From NCBI RefSeq assembly GCF_921293095.1, contig NC_060259.1, positions 123,497,649-123,561,648 on the forward strand: DNA of 64,000 nt. The letters are read 5' to 3'. Source of the DNA: Ischnura elegans. Lineage: Eukaryota > Arthropoda > Insecta > Odonata > Coenagrionidae. The stretch's first letter is position 1; each line of letters starts with the position of its first letter. Under the pieces are notes generated by a model. That model ran no database searches. It saw only the letters and a program-made list of their open reading frames with translations, and had not been told where the DNA came from. The translations under genes and the position numbers were made by a program. This document shows, in pieces, positions 21,154 to 33,799 of this stretch.

Positions 21154-24100
21154 CACTAGAGTAAGGGTTATAAGAGAGCTCGGTTTGCTGATCGAAAGCT
21201 TCCATTTCAAGGTGAAGCCTTCAGGCACCCTCCAATGAAAATCCTCGAAGTTCGCGGTGGCCCAAGTAAATTAACTAATACGTCCACCCTGACCGGGAAT
21301 TTCACTCGCCGGTGGCTTAGTCGAGGGCGAGCCCTATCCTCACCTATCAAACCAACTTTCGGGTCAAATTAATGAGTTCGTTTCTTTTTGCTCATTTCAA
21401 TGTGTAAAAAAATGTGTTCAAAGGCAAACTTGATCCAAAATGTGACGGGTTTATTACCAATTACTCTCATTATAAAGATGTGTAACTTTAATATTTTGTT
21501 CAACTCCAATTCTCTTTATTTGACTTTATAGAATAACATTCAAAGTTTAGGTCATAGACCCTCCATTTTCTGTCATCCTCAAAATTTAAGTGTGAACAAA
21601 GAGTCCTTGGAAGAAATTTATGCTCGCTGAATGTGCCCGAAAACGTACTATAATTTTCATAAAATACGAGTATTTCAAGTGATTCTGTTGCATGAACGAG
21701 AGGGAAACTAGTGTACTACATCTAAAGTATCATAAACGTATATAAGTTGAAATTCAGCTAAAACATTATCTTTAGTATCTTTGCTTAGTTATTTTATTTA
21801 TTTATTTTATCATAACACTATTTTTATATGCTCTCTACTTGAAACTATTGTAACACTTGCAATTGGGGTTACCTGTTAAGGTTACATAAATTATAATTAT
21901 TAGTCTTAAGTGCTGTCACTTTGCTGATTAGTATTTTCTTCCCTTAAACTGTTCAAACATCTCGTGTATGTATAAATGCCAATCATCAGCCTTACTGGAT
22001 ATTTTACTCCGAGGTAACCTTAAAAGCACGGGTCTGAAATGGAATCGGATGTAAAAGAAACACACCTGGCTCAAGTGGAAAAAACAGGCCTGCCTGGACC
22101 GAAATCCCTGAGTATAGGCTTGGCATGCCTAGACATCAGATCTACCCGCCTTTAAATTGTGTCCAATGGCAATTCCTTTGAAGCCCTAGGTGAGATTAAG
22201 GGCAATGTTCAATGCAATGACACCTATCCGGATCAAAACGAAGTGATTACCGATTTTCTACCTAATACGTCCTATACCGACTTGTAACTTCCCACACCAT
22301 ATTTCGATAAACAGCAAAATTTATGCTTTGAACCCCTTCATCCATCTCTTCGTATATTTCATCAGATTACGTTCTTTCAATGGAGGAATAGATATAAACC
22401 TTTCTTTTATATATTCCCCTGTGCAGATGCTTCCTCATTCATGTGCGTTTTGAAGTTGTCAAAAATGATACATGTGATAGTGGACCCATATCCTAGAACT
22501 TTTTTTTTGACGGTCAATTTTCTGCGTTTTCCTCGTCATTTTTGCAACAGATGAAATACTACAGTTTTAGACACTTAGTGAAAAAGTGCCAGAAAAATGT
22601 TTAGTAACTTACGAACTTTGCCGTAGCCAACGTTTTCATTATTAGAGATCTTCATGTTTTATCGCATTTACCGCTTTACCGCTTGCGTTTTAAATAGCTA
22701 CTTTTTATCTGCTTTCTTTAAATTATATTCTTGTGAAACGATAATCTTTATTTAGCAAATCAAAATAACTCAAATAGCAAACACAAATCGGGGGCAACTG
22801 TAGTGCACATAACTGGATACCTGTCACCAAGCAGTAGACTGTTTTGTTTACATTTTGGAATTTGATTGTTTGTATTTCATATGTTATTGAATGATGAATA
22901 AACTGAGTCTGTGAGTGATATTACAGCGACGTCGCATAACACCGAACGCAACCATTTCCATTACATGACTCCCTTTTTTATTTTTGTGTTGTCAGCAAGA
23001 ATTGTTGTCCATTATTACTTGGATCACATTGTTTTTTCCCCGTCGTCAAGGAGAACTTACACTAGGAAATAAGTTTCAACAAAACTCTACAGCCATTAGT
23101 AACAAAAGCAAAAATTTCCAAAAGAAAAAGCAAATTGCATCCTAGGATATATCATAACCAATTTCTCTCCTAGTATTTCCTATTTGAATTAAAATTTCCA
23201 ATTTGAATTTCCTAAAGTAGAACTGAGGGTATGATACGCATTTTAATAAAGCTAGAAGTTCCCGTGGAAATACCCACGTAAAGACGGTCAAAGGCTCCAC
23301 TCCGCGGTGTCATAAAACGACCGTTTTCGAAGTAGAATCCTTAGGGTCAGGGATCTGAGAGTGAAGAAGGTATAAGGATCTCAGCTGGTATCTTTCTGGT
23401 AGGTCTTTTTGTATGAGTCCCAGGAAAAAAACTCACTTTTTCGAGGTTTGAACGCTTTTGAAGAAGTATGGTCTTCGATCGTATCCAAAGAAAACGAAAT
23501 GAACTTCGATGAAATGTGCAATTACATGGCATGAAAAACCTCCACTGTCTTCACCATAGACCATTTGAGAATCGGTGTCTTGAAGCAAAACATAAAAACG
23601 GTGAATGCAGAGCGTTAAAACCCATACAGCTTCAATAACCTTACCGCGTCGCGGCTAATCCAACTCCCGACGCGCGGAGACGAACCCGGCCGCGCGATCG
23701 AAAAATCAATGTGATTTCCGGCGACGCAAACTTATTTCAAAGATAACTGCATAAACACCTCAATAAATCTTCAAAGAATGCTCTCATATAAGTTACTCTG
23801 CGTGACCTTGCCGAAAACCTATTTGAAACTCTACCTAAATGTAAAACTTCGTCGAAAAACAGTATCCGCCATTTTGTTACTGCACGGTAAGAATTTATGG
23901 ACTGTATTCTTTAAGGTTACGGAAAAATAAAGAAAAAACACCATGGCAACAGATTACGAGGTTTTTTATTCGGCAAGAATCCACCCATAACTTCACCATC
24001 CACTTACTTTGAAAGATTTTCAGAGAAAATTGAAGACGGGCGTTGTTATGGAAATTTGCTCACGTTTGAGCCTCTGTATCTCAGAAACGGGTAAAATCAA

Positions 24101-24511
24101 TGTCAAATGAAGTACATATCAATATATTTCAATCGTTTTTGAGTATACCTGCGAAGTTTCAAGGTTTTAACTAAAAAAAAAGCCATCTTGTAATTTTGTC
24201 CGGCTTTTTCCGATTTCCGCCCACTGTGCGCCGCCGCGATAGGAGCCCGACGACGCCACCTGGGACGGGGTAGGGAAGGAAGGGATGGGACGAGGAATCC
24301 CGCACCGTCACAAAGGCGGGCGGGTCCTACCACCAGCGAAACCAGGCAACAGCCATTGCTGTGCCAGCGATTTTAGAGGAATATCCTATGAGGAAGAAGG
24401 ATCCAACGATCAAATCGCTTGATGATAGCCGATGCCAGTATGAATCAAAATTACTGATGATGTTTATGGTCGAAAAAGCAACATTTCCTGAAATACAAAA
24501 AGTTTGAGCCA
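21154..24511. other. Anonymous DNA, 3.4 kb
   Basis: No open frame with a recognisable domain and no clear repeat boundary. A CpG-rich patch lies at about 23645-23700 (CGACGCGCGGAGACGAACC). A 61-codon minus-strand frame near 23347 and a 76-codon one near 24103 show nothing familiar. I cannot exclude small host exons. Confidence 0.45.
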
Positions 24512-24637
24512 AACGCTCCGATTGGCGGAGAGTTTATGCTGTTGCCGAATGTCCTGGATACATCGGCTATACAAAGCATTCGAAGCGAAGTCCTGAGCAT
24601 GCGGCAACAGGGCAAACTCCAGTCCAATCGGAGCGCT
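24512..24637. repeat. Hairpin, about 45-bp arms
   Basis: 24512-24557 and 24593-24637 are reverse complements with several mismatches (ACGCTCCGATTGG against CCAATCGGAGCGCT; GCTGTTGCCG against CGGCAACAGGG). No coding sense. Confidence 0.8.
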
Positions 24638-26547
24638 CGACACAGTGTCTGTGGTATAAAAATGTTGCGTTTTCGACCGGAATTTAATCAGTGGAGATAC
24701 GTGAAAATAGCACCTTCAATTACAGCTTATTGCATTTTGTAGCATCTATTTTTTCTTTATTTTGATAATGTAGCACTAGTAATTGACGACAGTGTGTGTA
24801 TGTAAAGTGTGATGAAACAGTTATTTGAAAAAATACGGAATAGTTTAAATAATTAATGGGTATAACAATAATAAATTAAGGAATAAGACATAAAGTCATT
24901 TATGTTAATTTACAAACTAACTTTAAAAATAATAAAAATGATTTCACATAACCTTTACCTATGAATGAAGAAATTTTATTCTTGTAATTATATGAATTAC
25001 CATTCATTGCGACATCTTCATTTTATGGCCGAATTTCCAGTACTCTCTATTCATTGAGGAGGAGCGATAGAGTTTTGTTTTGACCGTACCGTGAATTATA
25101 GAGTGCGGTCGAATTTTCCGATTGTCTTATGAAAAAATATATTTCCAGTAAGCCGCGTAATGCTTACAAAAATTTACCTCATATACAGCAGACATTTTCT
25201 TTTCACTTTCTTACGAAGCATTTACTTCCATGATTGTTGCATGATTGAAATGTTTATCAAAGATGGACTTCTGAAGGAGTCTTCGCAGCAAAAGAAAAGT
25301 AAATGAGTTTAATGTTGGACATTAAATATTTTGCGGAAAACGATTCGGACACAAAAATGGAGTGGACAGGTTAAAGACTGCAAGGTATAGCATGTGTGTT
25401 TCAGAGAAGAGGAGAATTATGCAGGAATTGATTATGAAAGCTAGCATCAAAGATCGGATTTGAACAAAAGAAATATTCGTTAGAATTAGAATAAATAAAT
25501 TGGAGAATCCATAGATTGATTATTCCTGAACGAGATATTCACAAGGAAAAATATATCAGTTCATGAAACGTATCAACTTTCAGCAAGGAAATATTAATAA
25601 TAATTCTATTACCACGGAAACAAATTCTAGATAAAATTCATTACCTCCTATTAATTCAAAAATAGAGTCGAATTCCATTAAGTTCCTTTCCAACCATTCA
25701 AATTTCCGTAATCTTTCGAGTTTCCTAAATAACTTTTCAATATGTGAAAATTATAATAATTTTCTCATTCTCATTTTTTGTCAGTTGATAAAATTGAAAA
25801 ACATTTACCTAACGCTTAGTTCAAATACATCTATTTTGATAAAGATCAAATTTTTAATTGATGTTGTTAATCAAATATGCGTTCATATGGATCATCTTTG
25901 TGATTAAAAATTAAGTTAAGACATTATGAAGCTAAAAAAAACTCTATTTACTCCTCTCATTTCACTATGAAAGAAATCGTTTACTGAACAAATTAATCAA
26001 TTTCTACGGAAAACTACATGAATGACATTAATGAACCTTAAAATGGCCATAACATATTCCGTTACCTAAATCAATCTGCTTCGCATTTCTTTTCAATTGC
26101 AGTATGTTACAAGTTGCTCCAATATAATCCTCGGGAAACTATTATTGGGCGTAGAATATTGAGCAAAGCGTTGCAACACTGAACCGAAACAAATAAACGA
26201 TTTCTCGGAGGTGGCTCAAAAAAGTGCTTTCATTCTGCTTTGGGGAACTCTATACGAGTTTTCCCTTGAAGAGGAGAAGAAGTGTAGGCCGTGACACATC
26301 GCACATGCAGCTAATGGTAGGGGCCAATAAGCGGTGCTGGACGACGAGGAACTGGTAGTCAAAATTCACTCCACAGTCAACTGCTTAAATGGCTATGCAA
26401 TATGGTGGTTGAATTTCTACAAATAAATGAGCGCGTAAGAATTCAATTGCCGTGCAACATCCTATGGACTTATTGATAGGTATTACGAAGTTTTAAGATC
26501 AGAAAAATGTTTACAGTGTGTGTGTGCGTGTGTGCAGCATCAAGTCA
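24638..26547. other. Anonymous, very AT-rich DNA
   Basis: No gene, inverted repeat or known element seen. Open frames are short throughout. Confidence 0.5.
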
Positions 26548-26620
26548 TCCGTCACTGGGACTTGATCCGTGGAACCTCTGCTTCGAAGCATGATACTTTA
26601 CCCACTACACCACCGGAACG
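26548..26620 (-). repeat. tRNA-derived SINE head or tRNA-like relic
   Basis: On the minus strand, GGTGGTGTAGTGGGTAAAG resembles a pol III A box and tRNA D-arm, and GGATCAAGTCCCAG sits at B-box spacing. The molecule does not fold as a complete tRNA by inspection. A TG-rich tract (26515-26535) follows on the minus strand. Confidence 0.5.
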
Positions 26621-27139
26621 ATTGGGTTTTACGGCAGTCTCAATGCCCGATATCTAGGCTGTGTCCGATGATGTCCCGAGGAGAGTAGATTCTTTTCTAG
26701 GTGAATCGAGGGCGAAGCATACTTCGGAGAATATGGCGAAGAATTCGTAGCTGGATCTTTTGCGCCTTGTCATAATGCGACGGGTATGATTATTTCCCCG
26801 GTATAAGGGATACATTGCTTTTAAAACTCCCGGTTGTATGAGAGCATTGCGAGGGCAAAATTTTGGAAGACAAGTAGTTCCTGAACTGGCCGCTCTCAGA
26901 CGCCAACGAGCTTTGCGTTAATTTTTTCCGCCACTGTACAATCGAAGGAATGCTTTTTAGATTTGATACACATTTTAATATTTTTATATATTATAAATCA
27001 TTTTTATGGGCTTTCAAGTTGTTTTTTTTTAATATCTTTACATGCTCAGGACCTAAACTGTTACGCTTGGGTTTGGAAATGAAAATAGGAAAAATCTTCG
27101 GATAAACCAGTGACCAGTGGCGTAGGACAAAAATCGCAT
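26621..27139. other. Anonymous DNA
   Basis: No gene seen. CAGTGGCGTAGGAC at about 27115 resembles the start of a CAG-type hAT element, but no matching right end was found. Confidence 0.4.
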
Positions 27140-27327
27140 TCGACGACACATTCGAATAGAGAATCGGAACTCTTTTTACCCTTATGGAGCGTTGCAATCA
27201 CTGAAGCTATTATATAAAATTTCGGATCCACATCCAATGTCTTCCGCGACTTTGGATCCGATGTATCCGATGAAGGGCGGATATCCGCGGATATTTGGAT
27301 CCAAGGTATACGATCCGACCATCCCTA
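27140..27327 (-). mobile_element. hAT-C fragment
   Basis: Shares ATCGGAACTCTTT, GATGTCTTCCGCGACTTTGG-type blocks, GATGAAGGGC and the terminal GATCCGACCATCCCTA with the complete copy at 51297-51752; only the right half is present. The open frames across it derive from repeat sequence, not from a gene. Confidence 0.7.
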
Positions 27328-28051
27328 GAATAAATACATCGCTATGTGACGATCGCCGCAAAATCATTGGGATTATTTGTAGCACACCCTGAAGAAGAAT
27401 GTCGGTAATGTCCGGTTTTTTCCTTGCGAACAGTGGCGAAGAGTAGAATTCTCTGGTAAGATTTCCCAAATATCCCTCCGACGCTTCGTTGAGCGAATAG
27501 ATTTTCATTGGTTTGCATTGCATCTCTGAATCCGTTACTACGATGGAAGGCTCATCGAAAAGTTAGGATTTATGGAAAAACTTACCCGTTTTTAAACCCG
27601 AGATTATTCTTCACTGCCTTTTTTTTATCATTTTGAGGTCGCTATGGATTCATAAAAATGCAGTATTATTACGTTTCCTCGCTCATTGCCTCAGCGAATC
27701 AACGCAAAGGTTGTCTAGGATAGAGGATAGGGATCTCGCATCGTTGCAGATCGCGGGACATTGAATGTCGCACACACAATCAGCAACTCTAGTTAACGGT
27801 ACATTCTTAATGCCACGACAATAACTTGGCTCATGAAAGTGGCCGTAAGGAAGCGGTTTCACTATCAGTTTACTTTTTTCTCCGAGATGGCGATGTTTAT
27901 TTGTCTTGAGTTCCCAGAATTGTTTAAATAAACACTTGCATTTTTTCACGACTGTAAAATTATTTCCCGACAAAGGTTTCCATATTACTACATCATCTTC
28001 AAGGCTCAAAATGGTTCAAAGTTACAAAACATTTGTTATCTTGAAGATGAT
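27328..28051. other. Anonymous DNA with a 20-bp hairpin
   Basis: 27984-28003 and 28040-28059 are exact reverse complements (CTTGAAGATGATGTAGTAAT); the right arm forms the left flank of the hAT-A copy at 28060. A 108-codon minus-strand frame (27683-28009), rich in Lys and Cys, has no family I recognise and is not called as a gene. Confidence 0.55.
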
Positions 28052-28059
28052 GTAGTAAT

Positions 28060-28339
28060 GTGGCGCGCAGCTCGGAATTAAGGTTAAGGGGGGGTTTAGG
28101 AGCAACTAATACTGGGGGTATGGCATACGGGATTTGCGGGTGGCTTCCCCCAGAAAAGTTTTAAGATAAATGGTTCAAAATGGTGAGTTTTACGGCTTTC
28201 TGGGGGATATTTTGTTAACCCTTACACTATTCCATAAGTAATATTTATCCAATTAAGTGAAACGGATTAAACTTTAAAATTTCTCTGAGTTCTGGGGGGG
28301 TTTTATCCCCCAAACACCCCCTTCCTTGCTGCGTCTTTG
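28060..28339 (-). mobile_element. hAT-A, near-complete copy
   Basis: 280 bp from GTGGCGCGCAGC to GCTGCGTCTTTG. Flanks GTAGTAAT (28052-28059) and GTAGTAAC (28340-28347) differ at one base, the best-preserved 8-bp duplication of this family in the window. Confidence 0.82.
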
Positions 28340-28399
28340 GTAGTAACATCAAAACCTAGGTCGGAATTAATTTCATGGTTGCGGAAAATTGCAAGTGCT

Positions 28400-28790
28400 T
28401 ATTTTAATAAGGAACAATTCCACTCCATCAGGCTTTGGTCTTGGGATTTTATACTACCCGAATGGGGGTTGCTTCGGATAAGCTCCGACAAAATTGTGGT
28501 CCAAGTGTTGGCCTCTGAGGAGACATGGTGGGTGATAATTCAAATGATAAACTCCGGCTGGCGTGACATTATTGGACCATTGTTTCTGAATGGAGTCCCA
28601 CTTAGACCCAAGTCCCGAGGGTCGTAAAATGTATGGCGGTCTTCACGCCACCTACCCTCGTTATGATGTCCCCAGATATTATTTCCCACGACCCTCTTCA
28701 TTGTTGCCGTCCAGAAGGATTCTCTATTCCCCTTGAATGTCTTGCTCTTATATTCACGTGTCCCTTTTATTTATTTGCCACAGAACGGTT
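28400..28790 (+). repeat. Dispersed repeat pair, copy 1 (partner 38935-39190)
   Basis: Blocks such as AACTCCGG-TGG-GTGACAT, TTATGATGTCC and CCTTATATTC-type words recur in order at 38935-39190. Conceptual translations share INSGW-DIIG-LF-NG, which hints at former coding sequence, but no family was recognised. Confidence 0.55.
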
Positions 28791-28813
28791 AACCGAGGGT
28801 GTATACATGAATG

Positions 28814-28916
28814 CCTCCACTGCATCAACGCTCAACAATTACCCACCGAATCAACTTCGTGCTAGATGAGCGGATTTGATTCGGTGGCTGATTGTTGAGC
28901 GTTTTTGAAGTGGAGG
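28814..28916. repeat. Hairpin with 41-bp arms
   Basis: 28814-28854 and 28876-28916 are reverse complements with few mismatches (ACGCTCAACAATTACCCACC; CACCGAATCAA). It lies just upstream of the LINE remnant. Confidence 0.85.
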
Positions 28917-28921
28917 TATCC

Positions 28922-29130
28922 ATTTACCACAAGAGAAAACTGTAAAAAACCTCGGTGTTACGTTTGATGGAACCCTTAGCTGTGTGCCTCAAACCCACTA
29001 TGCGAGGCGTAAATTCTTAGGATCTCTACGTAGACTCATCAGAGCTAGAGAAATATGCACGCATTTCTCTAGTAAGGCCACTAGTCTTCCCTCGCCTGGA
29101 TTATCGTTCAGCCTTGTTCCGTAATCCCCA
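28922..29130 (+). pseudogene. LINE reverse-transcriptase remnant (CR1/Jockey-like)
   Basis: EKTVKNLGVTFDGTLSC, followed by FLGSLRRLIRAREI and, after a frame change, RPLVFPRLDYRSALF, matches the segment just after the catalytic core in CR1/Jockey-group LINE proteins (KNLGV-x-D-x-LSW, then LVxPxLDY). About 70 codons remain and both ends are lost. Confidence 0.7.
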
Positions 29131-30205
29131 TAATTATTGTGTTTGTTTTCCTTTCACCCAGAACCAAATGATTAGTCTGCGCCCAACTGCTAATTCTCTC
29201 GATTTCCTCATCGATAAGTGAGATTAACGCTATAACGATATATTTAAAGTACTACGCCAATAAAAGTAAAATGATAAATTTTTTTCTGTTCATTTTTTCT
29301 ATGGCATTGTCAAGAAAAAATAGCTCCATTCTTTTATCCGCATATCCTATCTTCTATATCCAACTACTGCAATGAAAATACCTATCTCGCCGCTTCTTTT
29401 GTGCTGCTATTTTTACGGGCTTGTACCAAGTTATTTTTTCGGTATAAAAAAGTCTTCCTCGAATTAAGTACTTGAAAAAACTTCAAAACTCATGGGATGA
29501 ATTAAAAAAAAATATTTTAGAACTCGTTCATAATTGAAATAGTTGCATGCATTTTTGTAAGATTTTCCTCTCCTTTCCATACACTATGTGTCTCAAGTGA
29601 CCGAGAATTTGGGAAAAATATTTTTCTGTTGCTGTTCGGATACATATTTTGCCACTTTATCATACCATACCCATAGGCACTAACGTCACGATCTTGTGTC
29701 TACGCAACGCAGCAATCACCATTTTCTTTTAGTAGATTTTATTGCTGTTACCTCTCATAAATTATTTACCGTATTTAGCTTAAATAAATATCATGCGAGC
29801 TTTAAATACTTGCTTACAACCCTTTTTGCCATACAATGCGAAAGTTTCAATAAAGTATTAGTGGTGATAGTGAAAAGTGATGGTGATAAATAGTCTCGGT
29901 AATTTCCATGCTACCAGAAATTTCTTCAAAGTAAAGAAATAAATTGTACTTATCATCAAAATCAATACAAATCCAGTTAATAGTAGCGGGCGTAACTTGG
30001 TGGAAATCCATACTCGAAGGAATAGAAGGATCAAAAACTTTGCTATTTCCACATAGTAATTTATTGACACCAACCATGGTTTTGTTACAGAGTAACATTA
30101 TCAAGGTGAAAAATACAGGTAAAAGGACAGTATGTATAGCAAAAGGTTGGGTAGGGAAATTACCGAGAGCCGTTGGTTAGGGGGAGGTAGGGGTTGGGTT
30201 TGGAG
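29131..30205. other. Anonymous AT-rich DNA
   Basis: No gene seen. The last 60 bases (GTTGGTTAGGGGGAGG onward) may be the 3' region of the adjoining PLE. Confidence 0.45.
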
Positions 30206-31659
30206 TTAGGTTAGCGTCACTGTGGGTGGAGGGGTGGTCGAGTAAGTGGGAAAGTGGAGGAGGGGGGAGCGAGAAGGGTAAAGGTGGTCGTTAACCAAGT
30301 ATGAGTCCCTGTGGCTTAAAATTTCCAGCCCTTCCAAGGCGTCTAATCTCCGTCCTTTCTTCTCAAAGTGCTGAATAGTAGGGATGAAGTCACTAATGTG
30401 CCCCATGTCGATGAGGTGTTTGGCAAATTGTGAATGATCTTTCCCCTGCCTATGACACATCTGGTGCTGGGCCACCGTGGTGGAAAAACTCCTCCCTGTT
30501 TGGCCGATGTAAATCGCGTCGCAGTCGGCGCAATTGAGGCGATATACTCCGCTCCGTTCCTCCGGGATATCCCTGTCCTTTGGTGACCCCAGCATGCTCC
30601 TTAGTGTGTTGTGGTTATAAAAGGCTGGCCTTATTTTTTCTTTGGGAAGTAGACTTTGCACTCTCAATGACAAATTCCCAAGGAAGGGTATCCGGCACCA
30701 TTTAGGAGATCCCTCCGGGGAATCATGCGTTTTATATATTAGACGTCTTGTCATCTGAGTTCTTATTCGCCGTAAAATGGTGTCCATTAATTTTTCTTCG
30801 TAGCCATTGTTTACAGAAGTGTTCATTGTTATGATGCGGAGTTCATTCGCCATGTTACTTTCCGACATAGGAATGTGGCATACCCTATGTATCAGCGATT
30901 TGAGGGCTGCTGTTTTTTTGTTGAATGCGGTGTCTGGAGCGCTCGTGGATGATGGTGTCGGAAAAGCATTGTTTCCTGTAAATGGAAAGGTCGAACTTAT
31001 GATTTATGATTCTAATGGAGAGGTACAAGTAATTCAGTACGCCTTCCTTCTCGGTTTCCATGTGAATTTGAATTGTTTATCCTGAGAATTGAGCACTCTG
31101 AGAAATTGCGATAACTGTCTTAACGTACCTTGCCACACACAAAACATATCATCTACGTATCGGTGTCATTTTACTATGTTTTTTAGTAAGGGATTTTTAC
31201 TACAGAACAGAAGTTTCTAAAATTGTTCATATAAATTTCTTCTAGGATGGGGGACAAAGGTGATCCCATGGCAAGGCCATCTAATTGTTTGTAGTGCTTC
31301 CCATTGAAGAAAAAACTGTTTTGGTTAGTGCACGAATTTAGAAGATCACACAGTTCACTAGTCACTGGGTACGGTGTGCCTGCCTTGATGAGGGTCAGTT
31401 CTGTTAATTACACAGCTTCCTTTGTAGGGATACTCGGAAATAGATTGACTACGACGAATGACACTAATATACACTTATGTTGTAGCACTTGTTTTGAGAG
31501 CAGGCTTGCCAGTTCACATGAATTTTTCACACCATACTTGGGGGAAAATTTAGAATGAATAGATTTTAGAATGTTCACAATACAAAACCTGAAACCCGCA
31601 AAATAGCCTCGCATTCTCTTTCAGACATCAAGTGCCTCAAAGAAGTTTAGCCTAATATT
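30206..31659 (-). pseudogene. Penelope-like element, RT plus GIY-YIG endonuclease, decayed
   Basis: On the minus strand, reading upstream to downstream: FVVVNLFPSIPTKEAV (31408-31614 frame), YKQLDGLAMGSPLSPILEEI (31183-31365 frame), then HRYVDDMFCVWQGTLRQL near 31170, the catalytic YVDD box of a PLE reverse transcriptase. After a stop, the 30206-30868 frame carries SGVYRLNCADCDAIYIGQTG, the GIY-YIG endonuclease core that in PLEs follows the RT. Stops and frameshifts separate the pieces. In PLEs these two activities carry out target-primed insertion. A hAT element (31668-31995) interrupts the upstream part; PLE-like codons seem to resume on its far side to about 32100. Confidence 0.9.
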
Positions 31660-31667
31660 CTTGCAAC

Positions 31668-31995
31668 CATGGGCGTACCCAGTGTTGGGGGGAATTGCCC
31701 CCCCCCCAATTACCAATTGCCCCCCAGAACCAAAAATCGCAAAGTATTTAAGCAAAATCAAGACTGGATTGAAACAAAAGTTTTGAACAAATTTTCTGCA
31801 AACCCACGAAGAGTAGAAGAAGTAGTATTAGAAATGTAACTAAAATAAATATCGTACTTTTTCAAGCAAATAATTTTAAGAACTAATAGAGCGCTGTTAT
31901 AATTTTCTTCAAATGTTGGTTTCAATTGTTGGTTGGTTTGAACGACCATGGCTTGCCCCCCCTTCTCCCTTGTTTTGATTCTGGGTATGCCCTTG
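31668..31995. mobile_element. Non-autonomous hAT element (hAT-B), inserted in PLE
   Basis: 328 bp with inverted ends CATGGGCGTACCCAG and CTGGGTATGCCCTTG (13 of 15 match). An exact 8-bp duplication CTTGCAAC lies at 31660-31667 and 31996-32003. CCCCCC tracts lie inside both ends. No coding capacity. The exact TSD makes it one of the younger insertions here. Confidence 0.9.
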
Positions 31996-32003
31996 CTTGC
32001 AAC

Positions 32004-32100
32004 GCCTTCTGTTACACATTCATTCAGTGTTTTTCTCTCCTCACCTTATAGCAATCGTTAGGAAAATCTCAAATTTCTCAAAATTCACACATTTCTCATG
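32004..32100 (-). pseudogene. Probable upstream piece of the PLE
   Basis: Minus-strand translation beyond the hAT insertion gives TLNECVTEGVARI-type sequence leading into the PLE reading. It is short and uncertain. Confidence 0.35.
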
Positions 32101-33795
32101 CTGTCGCCTACCATAAAACCGCTAGACTTCTTGTATTGTAATTATTTGCGTATTTTTGTTTTAAAAATCATTTTATGACTTAGAGGGGGATGAAAAATAC
32201 TTCCTTTCCAGTTTCTTCAATCGAAATGCACTGGTTTTCCGATCCTATCCAATCATCTTTTTAATTTTACCTCCGCTTCCGACTTACCCCACCATATGTT
32301 TCTTCCCCTCCACACTCTGCCTTTTATTCCTGTACTATCTCACCGCTTCCACATTTACCACATTGCCAGTGTAGGAAAACCCATTCCCCAATCCTCCCGA
32401 AAAATCTAACGTAACATCGCAGAATATTTTCTAATCTTCCGTTTGTACAGGTCAATGCCTGCGATGAGAATCCTTATGGTATTTTAAGCACCTGCTGGGA
32501 AAGGACGGTAGAAAAAGCAATTGCGCTCTGTGTGTTTGAGCGATTTAACGTGAAGGAACGATTTAACTCCCTTTCTTTTGTTGGCACATGTAGACGTATA
32601 TTCGTGGCTTTACGAGAATCGAACGGCACACTTAAGGTCGTCTTGTCCGAGAAATAGCCTCCCATTTAGCCCATCCTCTTACTCTTTCAATCTGTCTGTG
32701 ACCTCCAAGAACTCCGCGATTTAATCTAACAAAGTCGTTGCCTTTGTTCTCGGGTGAAGTTTGAGCTACAAATGGCGAAATTAAGTGGTGATGGAATTAA
32801 TAGGGGTAATTACGTTTCGTTTTCACGCTGATTTGGTCGTTCCTAACGGTTATGGATGACTTTTTTTTTACTCTTCGTAGGTGTAATATAGATTTTTATC
32901 GAAGACAAGTCCTCATATATCTATGGCTGCTCATCTTATTTGCCTCATTCTAAGCCTTGCTAAGGGTACCTACGTGTGGTAAATCTCTTATGGGAAATAA
33001 TATCTCTTTTTTAAGGAACCTTTCAATTTTATGTTGGCTTATGTTATTTTAGCTAGAAAGACGGCTATTCCGGCCCACAAAGCGTTCATGTCTATTACTT
33101 GCACTAGCATCCAGGAAACAAAATGGTTTTCTCCCTATTTTCCCCGGGATAAATTTTCGTTTACGTCCAGTCTTTCAAGGTTTCCACCGTTAAAATATTA
33201 ATATAAAAAGCAGCAGGGAATGCTTGTGAATTTTAACCGAGGGAGATATTCTATCCAATTGAAATAATAATTTGTGGAGTTAAAGTCCACGGGATGTTCG
33301 TCGCATTTGATGAATCAATTTGTTGTAGGGTGAAATAGCTCCTGGTAGTTTACTAGACTCACGCATACCTAGAACATCCCATGTATATCTTCTTTCTAAT
33401 GACATATTTTCTCTCTTGGATTTTATATCTTGCAAGTAATACTCTTCGTCTCTCCTATCCACATGCTCAATCTTGACTTCTCCCATTTCTTCGAATATGA
33501 CGTTCATTTCGGTTCTAAAAACATATATCCCCTTGCCAAATTCCTGAATTCAACTTGCTTTCATGATATAGTGTTTGTATTTATCTCAGCTTCTGGGAAA
33601 ACCATTGTGCCTTGTCTCTGCAAATGAAATTCATTCAGTAAGTGGTGATGATAGACTGAATACTTGATGATTCATCTTTTAGGGGCTGCATCTTTTCAAT
33701 AGTTCGGAGTAATTTTCTTATCAGAGCGTGATGTTACACGAACGGGATAATTAAATGTCTCAAAAAATATATTTCCTTCGTAGTTTACATTGCCT
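32101..33795. other. Anonymous DNA
   Basis: No recognised gene. A 75-codon minus-strand frame at 33280-33507 (MNVIFEEMGEVKIEHVDRRD at its start) has protein-like composition but no known motif; it could be an old exon or repeat piece. Confidence 0.4.
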
Positions 33796-33799
33796 TTAA

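Noticed and set aside
26548-26620. Possible tRNA gene on the minus strand
   Set aside because: D-arm and B-box words are present but the stems do not close by inspection; better seen as a tRNA-derived relic.
27182-27523. 113-codon minus-strand frame
   Set aside because: Lies largely within the hAT-C fragment; the complete copy at 51.3 kb does not conserve it as a protein.
27683-28009. 108-codon minus-strand frame
   Set aside because: No recognisable family, and its start lies in a hairpin arm; kept only as a note.
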